A stretch of DNA of 64,000 nt, taken from the NCBI GenBank assembly GCA_015501605.1, contig JADNRZ010000015.1, positions 496,001 through 560,000 of the forward strand. The letters are read 5' to 3'. Made by a program: the position numbers and the translations under genes. Shown piece by piece: positions 1 to 10,035 of this stretch. This DNA comes from Panaeolus papilionaceus. Taxonomy: Eukaryota > Basidiomycota > Agaricomycetes > Agaricales. The notes beneath the pieces are model-generated. The model was not told the origin of the DNA and ran no database searches. It worked only from the letters and a program-made list of their open reading frames with translations. Every line of letters starts with the position of its first letter. Position 1 is the stretch's first letter.

Positions 1-941
1 GACATGGGGTGTGATTCCTTTAGGCTTTGACTCGGCAGTGTTTTTCTTCGATGTTCACCCATACGCTCTGTTAATACACTTGCGATACGTTAAGTATAGA
101 TTCCAAGAAACTGGGACATTGATCTTTGGGCCTTGATGCTTTTGTTGGCTCTCGTTCTCTTTGTATGTTTGGATGACGTTTTTGAGGCAATTTTTGTTTT
201 GTCGTTCTTGCATTGTGAACAAAATTCGAATATGTACTCCAATTAAGTTCTCTGTTGCTCTGAGACATGTACAGTTTGCACGCCAACCGAACAGGCGCAT
301 AATTATTCATCTACTCACTGATAAACATCTATGAACCTGATATTAATGGTACTTGACTCAATGAAGTGCATGTGTGTTCCGCCAGCTTCCCACGCCAATA
401 AATCCAGCGACGTGTGGAAGTTCTTCGGAGCGGTAACAAAAGCTTGCACTTTGTACCCATACGACATCTTGAGTATTCGAACACAAGTTACATACGAAGC
501 TCGCAGCAAATGAATAGCCTGTCTGGTAATTTAAATCTCGCGGCGTCAGGATGCAGATATGAATATCGGATGTTACATTCTTCATTCTTGTCATATTCTG
601 TTGGCAGTCCGGCGCTGGCAAGTCTATGCAATGGTATTTATTGGCTATTATTGGATTTCGATTCTAGCATTGAACCACGCGTGGCTACAGCTTACGCTCC
701 TTACATGTAGGATCACCTTCCGAAAAAATGTATATGCATTGAGCTGTTCCATGTGCTTGGATTATGGTGACGACGTGGTAGAGTGGGTATTAAATAGACT
801 GGATAACTCGGGAGGTTTCCTTGTTGTTGGTAACTGGCCATTAACTGGTAAATGTCCTTCCTGGAGTGTATTTGAGAAAATCTTACTGACATTGTTACGT
901 GTTTTCTTGTTTTGTTGGTTAGGGATCGAACTTGATCAGCA
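1..941. other. Region upstream of hydrolase copy 1, no gene seen
   Basis: Open frames here are short, overlap on both strands and show no recognisable protein. From about 610 to 740 the sequence is weakly similar to the upstream regions of hydrolase copies 2 and 3, and it shares the 12-mer at 728-739. It is therefore probably the diverged promoter region of the gene starting at 942. Confidence 0.5.
728..739 (+). promoter_or_regulatory. Shared 12-mer upstream of hydrolase copy 1
   Basis: The 12-mer ATGTATATGCAT lies 214 bp upstream of the copy 1 ATG. The identical 12-mer is found upstream of copy 2 (4060-4071) and copy 3 (9393-9404). It is nearly palindromic. Survival in the otherwise diverged copy 1 region suggests a functional element, but this is inference. 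Confidence 0.35.
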
Positions 942-3424
942 ATGCTAACCATATTCCAATCTGCACGATTTGCAACTCTTTTTGGTGCTGTGATCTGCGG
1001 GGTTGCCCTATCGTCCAACTCCCACATTTCCGCGTCTACTTATGATTCTAGTTTGCTTCACCAATGGGACGAACATACCAGGAGCGAGGCTGTTGTTCCT
1101 CGTTCTGCCTCGCCCTTTGAATGGTCCAAGGTATGATCTCTCTTGTGACCATCTGGCGTATTCACTATTGTAGGAGTTAACGCCGTGTGTTATACATTAT
1201 CTAGCTCACCCCTACTAAGGATCTTCGTTGGGTCCCATGCTTTGATAACTTCGAATGCGCAAGACTCATGGTAGGGACTCGTTCACCCATCCATAAGCAC
1301 CCTCTTACGCGTTGGCTTCTCAATGGTAGATACCAATGGACCACCACGACCCTGAGAGAAAGCACGGCGCTTTAGCGATGATTCGAAAGCCTTCACCACT
1401 GGGTCCTGACCACTCTGATTATCGTGGTCCTATTCTCTTTAATCCAGGTGGACCAGGAGGCAGTGGTATTGGGTGGTTGATCAGTAATGGGGATTCCTTT
1501 GCGAAGATCCTAGGACCACAGTTTGATCTTGTGTCCTTTGACCCTCGAGGTATGTTTTTGCATCTGCATTGTCTATGTGTTGTATCCGCCAACAAACAAT
1601 TTTTGTTCTTCGAACTATTTTGCGCAGGTGTTGGCGCATCTATCCCTCGTGTTTCATTCTATAAGTCGAGCTTTCAACGTTTAATGATGGAATCTACGTT
1701 TCGCTTTACGCGTGATTACAACGTCGCGGAGCAATGGGCGAGGATGAAGGTTGTCAATGCCTTTGCCCGAGAGAATGACGATGGTGGGTTAAGATATGTC
1801 AATACCGACCAAACTGCGAGGGATATGTTGAGTATCGTGCATGCCCATGGGAGGGAGAAGTTGCAATACTGGGGATTCTCGTGAGTGACTAGTAACCAAC
1901 CCTCATGGTTTTGCGTCAAAAAGATGTCGGTGCTAAAGTGGATTGTAGATATGGGACAGTGCTTGGTGCAACGTTTGCTGCCATGTTCCCGGTAGGACTG
2001 CTGTGAATACCTTTGGGCGAAGCTTCATCTTATTCTGCAGGACAAAGTTGAGCGCCTCGTAATCGACGGTGTTGTCGACGCTGAGGATTACTACGCCAGT
2101 GCGTTACCCCTCGGCTTATCATCTCTACATTTTTGAATGTTGACATTACGTCTCTCATAGCCCTTTGGTCCAAGAACCTCATGGATACAGATAAAGGCGT
2201 CGATGCATTTATATCTGGATGCCACGTTGCAGGGCCTACTGGTTGTCACTTTTGGGCACCGACGGGCGCTGATATCCGGCACAATTTGACTAGACTGTTC
2301 AACAACATAAGGAGTCACCCTGTAGCCGTCACTAGCCCGTCAGCTCCCCACGATGTTGTTAGCATCGATCTGCTGGAGGACATTACGTTTCAAGCTCTCT
2401 ATCAGCCCTACGCTACGTTTCCTATCCTTGCTGAAGCGTATGCTGCGCTGGCACGGGGCAACGGTTCCGTCCTGCTTAACCTCGCTGGTGTAACTGACAT
2501 GCTCACTTGCCCTGCGGAGTCTGGTACTGAGATCATTGGCGATGCTCCGGCAGCAATTCTTTGTAATGATGGGGAAGAGATTCCGAGTGATTTAGAATCG
2601 ACGCTGAAGTATGTCGATATGATGAAGACGCTCTCTCCAAATTGGAGTCCTTTTTGGGCCTACATCAGAATGAGCTGCATGTGCGTTTTTTGATTTGGCG
2701 CTTCTTCTTGCCAAGTTCTCATGGGTGATTGACGAATAGTGATTGGCCCAAGTTTCCCAAGAAAAACTTCAGAGGTGAACCCTAGGAGTCAGGACACTCA
2801 ATGACATCTGCAGCCTACTGACGTACCATTGGAAGGTCCTTTTAATGCTACCACGAGTTATCCTCTCCTCGTCATCGGAAACACTGCTGGTGAGCTCCAT
2901 GACCAACATATACGCGATATCAATGCTTATTCTTCACCCGTTTTTCTTTAGATCCCGTAACACCCATCGCGGGGTAGGTATCATTTTTATTTGTTTCATT
3001 TTACCTAACTGACTCGAATGCAACTGGAATGCTCTGTTTATAAAGGGCGAAGAAGATGTCTGCGGGGTTTGCACATTCTGTTCTCCTCACACAGGATAGC
3101 TCTGGGGTACTTCGTTATTATTTTCACATCAATGGAGCACTGACGAGGTGTTTATAGCATTGCTCCTATCGCTCACCTTCTGTCTGCACACAGTCTCACG
3201 TTCGCAAGTACTTTATTGAAGGAACACTCCCCGCCAGTGGCACTATATGCCCCACCGATGCACCTCTTTTTTCAAGCCAAAACAAGGTCCTAGCTGAGAA
3301 TGCCCGGAACGTTCTACGTTCACTGTCAGCGGAGGACCAGGCTATATATGCTGCTGTTCAAGAGCTTAGCAAGAAAAGTGCTTTCATTGGTCTCCGTCAA
3401 CCTATTTTCAGGGGAAATTTTTGA
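942..3424 (+). CDS. S33/TAP-like secreted serine hydrolase, copy 1
   Basis: This is an alpha/beta hydrolase of the MEROPS S33, TAP (tripeptidyl aminopeptidase)-like family, which usually removes peptides from substrate N-termini outside the cell. Twelve exons (942-1130, 1205-1270, 1330-1549, 1628-1880, 1949-1991, 2041-2098, 2161-2680, 2740-2774, 2836-2889, 2952-2973, 3046-3106, 3158-3424) join in frame to 595 residues. The N-terminus has a hydrophobic signal or signal-anchor stretch (about residues 9-25). The oxyanion motif GGPGGSG, nucleophile Ser243 in GFSYGT, Asp480 in NTADPV and His508 in SGHCS complete the catalytic triad. The nucleophile codon is split by intron 4. All splice sites are GT-AG. 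It is the most diverged of three tandem copies. Family and intactness are well supported; the natural substrate is unknown. Confidence 0.88.
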
Positions 3425-4059
3425 GGAGGTATTTCTCCAGTCCTTCGTCGTTTGCATTTGTACTAGAATATCTTCTTTGACTTGTTACATTACGTTTGTA
3501 GATTTGTTTTGTTTTACTTGGGCAGGAACAATTGTTACATACCTCACTTGTTCACAATGCCTTCAATTCGAATATGTTGTTGCTTCTTTAGGCTTTATGT
3601 AGAGGATTCATCCAGTATCGATCTGCATCGATGATTCCAATTGAAAAAACGCTCAACCTCGCGGATCTGCCCCCTATTTGTTGCAATATTCCCACGCTTT
3701 ACAACAAACACAAGGGCACTGTGACAACTTGGAAATGTATCCCTTCCACTTTCTGGTACACTTATCCACTAAACATTCTAAACATTGCATCCTTGTCAAT
3801 AGTTGCACGTAAATCGACCAAGTTGACTGTCAACTTTTCAATAAACTCAATTGCATCCGTGCAGTATTGCGACGAGGATCTGGTCATTTGTTTTCTATAG
3901 GCGCAGCTGGTCTAAGTTGGTCTCAGACTCAAGATCATTCAAACACCCTCATTCGTTATCCAGCTTTACTTTGGCTATTCTTACTTTTGACAGCGAACAG
4001 AATAGTCCACACTTTTCTGGAATTTGTATCCTTGCATCCAGGATCATATGTTGCATGAA

Positions 4060-4071
4060 ATGTATATGCAT
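4060..4071 (+). promoter_or_regulatory. Shared 12-mer upstream of hydrolase copy 2
   Basis: ATGTATATGCAT lies 757 bp upstream of the copy 2 ATG and is identical to the elements at 728-739 and 9393-9404. Confidence 0.35.
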
Positions 4072-4632
4072 AGAGCAACGGTCTATACTTGTTGGACTTA
4101 TGCCGGACTGCAACTTAAGAGGACATGTATAGAGGGCTGTCTGTGGCTTTAAAACCAGGTACGACTCTCTGAAATGTCGTTTGATAATGTTTCAACAGGT
4201 GTCGCTCTTGGTAGTGGTTGAATCGATGAACAAGTTTATCCTACTTAGTACCCAGTCACCAAATGCAAAGCTTCAATTGTGCGGACCTCGCTCACCAGTC
4301 GGAAAAAAGCTTCTAGGATTTCCAGCGCGGTCTGTTTGTTATACATAACACTTGGCTTTCAGGTGACGTTTGTACATTTACGCAGCAATCCTCTTTACTG
4401 CGGACTTGGTAAGTAATGTATATGATTTCATGGGTACTACTTAGGTTGAAGTGCGATAATAATCCGCCGCAGCCTGGAGCGTTGATATGTTGTTGTTCCA
4501 AATATTCAGTTGGTATCTGGGTCGCCTTCATTTACCGAGTAATTATCGAACTTCTAGAGACCACATGGTAGTGCCTGTAGTGCGTTGCAAAGGAGCGCTC
4601 TCCTGATGGTGAATTTAGGGTTGACAGTGGGA

Positions 4633-4638
4633 TATAAA
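4633..4638 (+). promoter_or_regulatory. TATA box of hydrolase copy 2
   Basis: TATAAA in the context GGGATATAAAGAGGGC, 184 bp before the ATG at 4817. The same context recurs before copy 3. The long distance to the ATG fits an intron in the 5' UTR. Confidence 0.5.
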
Positions 4639-4690
4639 GAGGGCATGGCCCACGGCGGGGCTTTGCTGATTCGGTTCTTGCGCTTTGACT

Positions 4691-4780
4691 GTAAGTTGTT
4701 CGTTTCGCTTTCGCTTAAACCGGGACTGGTGTGCAAGGTCTATACGCTGACACTAGTGTTATCTCTCTCTCGCTCTCTAG
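4691..4780 (+). other. Possible 5' UTR intron of hydrolase copy 2
   Basis: A strong donor (GTAAGTTG at 4691) and a pyrimidine-rich acceptor (CTCTCTCGCTCTCTAG ending at 4780) lie between the TATA box and the ATG. In copy 3 the acceptor is kept, but about 20 bp including the donor are missing. Predicted from sequence only. Confidence 0.4.
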
Positions 4781-4816
4781 TCTTCGGAAGCCGGTGATAA
4801 CCAATCTTGAGTAACG

Positions 4817-7285
4817 ATGCCACCGAAGTCTAAAAGTGCTAGATTTCTGTTTCTAACGGGGGTTATTATCTGTGGGGTTGTCGTCTCATCGCATTACTAT
4901 GGCTCTGTATCCACTGTGCCAGAGGACCCTTTGGGAGGGCTTGGCTTTGGAGTGAAGAGTGAACGAGGAAACGAGGGTGAGATCTCGCCTTCTTCATCTC
5001 AGTTTAACTGGTCAAATGTAAGAAGCTATCAACTATTGCTAAGGTTTTGATTGCGTGGAACTTACGTGCCTTCTACTTGGTTTGATTAGGTCACACCTTC
5101 TAAGGACCTCAATTGGGTCCCTTGCTTTACGGAGCGTCAGTGTGCTAGCTTACTGGTGAGAATCTGCATGACCAGTCACGACATTACTCAAGCTTGCTCA
5201 TATCTAAAACGCGTCCCACGTAGGTACCCATGGACCACCTCAGCCCCAGTGGAATACAAGGTGCTATAGCGCTTATCCGCAAGCCTTCACCCCTTGGATC
5301 CGACCACCCTGATTATCGCGGTCCCATTCTGTTCAACCCAGGTGGACCAGGAGGCAGTGGTATTCAGCTTTTGATCGGGAGTGGGGACCAGTTCGCGAAA
5401 ATTGTGGGGCCGCAGTTTGATCTCGTATCCTTTGACCCTCGAGGTGTGTTCTTGGTCTTCAGTTGGTTCCCCCTGCAGAAGTTAAGTTGTTGTTCTCTGA
5501 ATAAAAAAAATACAGGTGTTGGTGCCTCTATTCCTCGTGCTTCCTTCTATAAATCCAACTTTGAGCGTGTCATTTGGGATAATGCGTTACGCGTCATTCA
5601 TGATGCTGACGTTTCCCGACTCTGGGCGAAGATGAAGGTCATCAACGCCATGACTGTAGAAAACGACGATGGGAATCTAAGATATATCAATACCGACCAG
5701 ACTGCGAGAGACATGTTGAGCATCGTGCATGCTCATGGAAGGGAGAAGCTCCAATACTGGGGATTATCGTAAGAGATATTCTCCAGATCGTGACAACGTT
5801 TCAAAACTGATGTAGACCTATCTGATAGATATGGCACTGTGCTTGGGTCCACTTTCGCTGCCATGTTCCCGGTAAGCCTATTTTATCTTTGGGAAATTGA
5901 GGTCTTACGTTTGCTGCAGGACAAAGTTGAACGGCTTATCATTGATGGTGTCTGCGACGCTGAGGATTATTATGCCAGTGCGTTGATGCTCTTCCCCTCG
6001 CTCTCACAACTGTTTCCCCTTACGTGATTCATGTAGCGCTGTGGTCTAAGAACCTCATGGACACTGATAAAGGCATTGACCTTTTCGTCTCTGGCTGTCA
6101 TGAAGCAGGGCCTGGGGGCTGCCACTTCTGGGCTCCTACCAACGCCGCTATTCGTCACAATATGACCAACCTCTTCGATCGTGTGAGACGGGAACCCGTT
6201 CCTGTCTCTAGCCCAATGGGTCCGCATGCGGTTGTTGATATTGACATGCTGGAACGTATTGTGTTTGCGGCTCTTTACACCCCATATGCCGTTTTCCCGC
6301 TTCTTGCTGAGGCTTTCGCTGCGTTAGCGCATGGTGATGGGTCTATTCTTCTCAGCATTGTTGGTGTCGTTGACTCCCTGGATTGCCCTGCTGAGTCGCA
6401 AACCGAACTTGTTAGTGATGCGACAGCAGCAATTCTTTGCAATGATGGAGAAGAGATCCCGAGCGATCTGGAGTCAACCCAGAAGTATTTCGCCATGATG
6501 AAGAGATCATCTCCAACATGGGGCCCTATTTGGGCTGGTATCAGGATGAACTGCATGTGCGTGAATCTGTATCCAATTTTTCTGTGGTAAATTTCTTACA
6601 CTTTTTCTTTTGAATAGTGATTGGCCAAAATTCCCCAAGACTAACTTTAGGGGTGCGTTTCAGTTGCGGATGTGAACGTGACGGACAATGCTGATGCATT
6701 TTAAATAAAGGTCCTTTCAATGCAACGACCAGCCATCCCCTCCTGGTCATCGGAAACACCGCTGGTGGGTCATAGCAAGCTGATAATTCTAAGAATCCTA
6801 ATGACGCCCCTTTCATTTCAGATCCTGTAGCACCTCTCTGGGCGTTAGTAATATCCTACAATTTTGCATAACTTCACTGACTTTCTTCTTGTTATAACAG
6901 TGCAAAGAAAATGTCTGCTGGATTCACTGATTCAGTGGTGCTGACACAAGACAGCCCTGGAGTAGGGTTTTTCCTCCTCTCGAGCTAGATGTGCCTCTGA
7001 TAACATGCGTATTCTTAGCATTGCTCAATCGGCGCACCTTCAACTTGCACGCAGAACTATATTCGCAAATATTTCATCGACGGAACACTCCCCAAACCTG
7101 GCACCATTTGCCCAGCCGACACCCCGATCTTTGGAGGACAACATGTCGTTCCTTCTGGCAGTGCCCACAAGGCATTCTCGTCTCTTTCGGTTGAGGAGCA
7201 AGACATCTATATTGCTATCCAGGAGTTGAGTAAGAAAGATGCCTTGAAGGCAATGAATTTCCCTATACTTAGAGGGTTTTTGTAA
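4817..7285 (+). CDS. S33/TAP-like secreted serine hydrolase, copy 2
   Basis: Tandem paralogue of the gene at 942. Twelve exons (4817-5017, 5090-5155, 5224-5443, 5516-5768, 5829-5871, 5920-5977, 6037-6556, 6618-6652, 6711-6764, 6822-6843, 6901-6961, 7019-7285) give 599 residues. From exon 2 on, every exon has the same length as in copy 1. The N-terminus is basic and then hydrophobic (MPPKSKSARFLFLTGVIICG), fitting a signal peptide or type II anchor. GGPGGSG is at 129-135, and the triad is Ser247 (GLSYGT), Asp484 (NTADPV) and His512 (GHCS). The C-terminal region carries the Cys-containing TAP-like segment. No disabling change is seen. Substrate unknown; an exopeptidase role is inferred from the family. 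Confidence 0.9.
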
Positions 7286-8044
7286 AATGGCTCTTTTTGT
7301 CGTCGAGATTAACTATTTCTACTAAATATCTAGGCTGGTCGTAGGTATATATATCAAGCGACTTCGCTACAACCAAATACAGTACCTCAAACAAGTGTCC
7401 AAATGATTTGAGCTTTGCGCGAAAGTGAGCGTACTGAGATGAAGTCTGGGTCAAATTTAATATTTTTTGGAACATTTGAAAGCTCTGTATCGAGTCTTTC
7501 GGACGATATATATATATATCATATTTGTGATGCCAAAACTCGCGACACAATGCGCGAATAGATTACGTGACTCATTTGGACACTTATTTGGTGCATGCAT
7601 GAAAACACCCCTTTTGCACACTCTTTTGCTTGTTCCTCCACAACCGCTGAAGCAATGGTCTTGAAACTTTGGGATAGCTTATAACAATTGTATTCAAGGA
7701 AATATTGGTCCATAAACTCTGAAAATGTATGGTTAATAGTATTCTAGTGGCCATTCAAGTACATGGCCCCCTAATGCATGAATTCAGACATTTTACTACC
7801 ATCTATACATCCCAGCTTTGTAAATATGTATTGATTCAACTGGAATATTATATAAAAGTATTAAGACGCGAAAAAAACGCGAGGTTGGAGGCCCGTGTCG
7901 TGAACTGGTCCCCTGCACCAAAACACCCCCTCCCCGGATTTCATCGAATTGACATCAACTTTATCATGAAAGAGCACCCAAAAACTTACATATCAAAGCC
8001 TTGTTCTCGATTCTTTGAACCAACAGTGCTCGCTGTGCCTCCCA
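7286..8044. other. Intergenic region 3' of hydrolase copy 2
   Basis: The first 95 bp match the 3' flank of copy 3. The rest is AT-rich with short overlapping frames and no recognisable gene. A TA-dinucleotide run (TATATATATATC) lies near 7508-7519. Confidence 0.5.
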
Positions 8045-9160
8045 TCAGCTCGAAAAACAATTTTTCGTCTGCCAGGTCATATTGTTACCCTTCCACCATC
8101 TATCAAGCGAGGGCCAGAGCGAGCGACATTCTCTATCGAATTGTGCTCCATCGTCCCAAATACGCTGATAACAAAACATCCCTGCCTAATTCTCCACGGG
8201 ATATTCATGTTCCATCTGTCCTATCTCAGGTCTGTAGACGGTGGAGGGATGTTGTCCACGGGGTATCCACATTGTGGTCAGAGATACGCATGGACCGCGC
8301 CGATTGGACTTCAAGAGACTTCAAAGCATTCCAGCAGCAGCGTTCCTTATTTGCTCGATTATCAGGTACATTGCCACTCTCAGTCGATCTTCGCTAGTTT
8401 CGAGCACTGCCAAAAGTCTGGGAGGATGAACCCAATATTGCGGCTGAGGACAAGCCAATGTTTGGAGAAACTAGATTCACCAGCGCGTTGACGTGGATAT
8501 GAGATGTTTACGATAGGGAAAGCTGCCCTATTACTAATCTGTCTCTGACGATGCACTATCAGTCAAATAATTCCTGTAGATTGTAGACGCCCTCCGATTC
8601 GGACGCACACATCTGGACGAGCCTACTGACAGAGTTTGGGCTGCTGGTTCCACGTCCGATTCCACGTCGCTTCAGTCTCTTGAAATCACCGAGGACACTG
8701 ATCATGTCATACAAGGATTTAATCCTACAGATATTCCATTCTTCGGGGTGGAACTGATCCAGCTTCTGAGCTCGTTCCCCAAATTGCGGCACTTCTCCTA
8801 TGATACTCAAGGTTTCAATGTCATGGCCTGCCTTTATCCTTGGTTAAGCGGGGGGGAAAATCTATTGTTGAGATTCCGTGACTTCGCTCCACTTATCGCC
8901 CTATCTGACGACTGCAGATCTATGGATCCTTCTCACCACCTGTCCCAACGTCGAAGACGCTACCCTGTCGGTTCTCGCATTTTACTACGAGGAGGGATAC
9001 ATGCCAACCTCCGTTTGCATGCACAGTGCCTTGAAGAGTCTCAAGTTAACCCTCTTGTTGGGTAAAAATGAGATAGACGAATATTTCTCTCTCCCCAAGC
9101 TTCGATTCCCCAATCTTCGGAAGCTGATTGTCGAAATGGATACGGAGTCGAACGAGTTGA
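8045..9160 (+). pseudogene. F-box/LRR-like pseudogene, truncated
   Basis: The pieces align by eye with the intact F-box gene at 22733-24709. QLEKQFFVCQV matches its QLEKQSFACDV; DILYRIVLHRPKY and LSQVCRRWRDVV match its F-box; ALTWI, FPKLRHFSYDT and DLWILLTTCPN match its leucine-rich part. The pieces lie in different frames (a frameshift before DILYRIV and more downstream). Stop codons interrupt it after SVDLR and inside the ALTWI-DVYD block. The last family-like residues (RFPNLRKLIVEMD) end near 9140-9160, where segmental duplication unit B begins, so the 3' part is missing. A broken gene is well supported; its exact 5' end is not. Confidence 0.75.
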
Positions 9161-9392
9161 CTCTCAACTTTTCAATAAATCAGTTGCATCCGTGCAGTGT
9201 TGCGATGAGGATCTGGTCATTTGTTTTCTATAGGCGCAGCTGGTCTAAGTTGGTCTCAGACTCAAGATCATTCAAACACCCTCATTCGTTATCCAGCTTT
9301 ACTTTGGCTATTCCTACTTTTAACAGGGAACGGAAGAGTCCACGCTTTTCTGGAATTTCTATCCTTGAAACCAGGATCATAGGTCACATGAA

Positions 9393-9404
9393 ATGTATAT
9401 GCAT
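9393..9404 (+). promoter_or_regulatory. Shared 12-mer upstream of hydrolase copy 3
   Basis: ATGTATATGCAT lies 643 bp upstream of the copy 3 ATG, identical to those upstream of copies 1 and 2. Confidence 0.35.
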
Positions 9405-9878
9405 AACGCAACACTCTATACTTGGACTTATGCCGGACTGCAATATAAGAGGACATATATATGGTGCCGACCTTGCTCATCAATCGGAAAAAAGCTCTAG
9501 GATTTTCCAGCACGGTCTATTTGTTATACATAACTCATGACTTTCGGGAGACGTCCGTACACTTACGCAGCAGTCCTCTTTGCTGCGGACTTTGCTGGTA
9601 ATGGTTTCATGAGTTAGGTCGAAGCGCGATGATGAATCTTGGATGATCCAGGGGGTCGCAAGAGCACCTGTCTAAGACTTTCACATGCTTGGCCTAAGGT
9701 CATGGAGTGCTCCGCTGCAGCCTGGAGCGTTTATGTCCCAAATTGTATTCAGTTGGTAAGTATCTGGGTCGCCATCATTTAGTGAACAATTATAGAACTT
9801 TTAGAGACCACATGGTCGTTCCTGGGGCGCGCTCCAAAGAAGCGCTCTCATGATGGTGAATTTAGGGTTGTCAGTGGA

Positions 9879-9884
9879 TATAAA
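9879..9884 (+). promoter_or_regulatory. TATA box of hydrolase copy 3
   Basis: TATAAA in the context GTGGATATAAAGAGGGC, 157 bp before the ATG at 10036. It is the direct counterpart of 4633-4638. Confidence 0.5.
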
Positions 9885-10035
9885 GAGGGCATGGGTGTGG
9901 CTTTTGCTGATTCGGTTCTCGCGCTTTGATTTCGCTTAAACTGGGACTGCTGTGCGAGGTCAATACGCTAACATTGGTGTTCTCTCTCTCGCTCTCTAGT
10001 CTTTGGAAGCTGGTGATAACCAGTTTTGAGTGACG

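Larger units (their letters stand above)
3425..4816. other. Intergenic region between hydrolase copies 1 and 2
   Basis: No gene is supported. From about 3820 onward the sequence is repeated at 9155-10035, upstream of copy 3. It contains the shared 12-mer, a TATA box and a possible 5' UTR intron of copy 2. The open frame at 3851-4132 also exists in the repeat, but its differences look neutral rather than protein-preserving. Confidence 0.55.
3820..7380 (+). repeat. Segmental duplication, unit A
   Basis: About 3.56 kb holding the upstream region, hydrolase copy 2 and its 3' flank. It matches unit B (about 9155-12600) in direct orientation. The left edge lies near the shared stretch ending TCAACTTTTCAATAAA. 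The right edge lies in the 3' flank, where both copies read CTAAATATC and then drift apart. Coding parts are much more alike than introns. Breakpoints are judged by eye to within about 30 bp. Confidence 0.85.

Noticed and set aside
3851..4132. Open frame of 93 codons, repeated as part of 9178-9540
   Set aside because: It lies in the duplicated upstream region. Differences between the copies mostly change residues and follow no codon pattern, and no family is recognised. Treated as non-coding.
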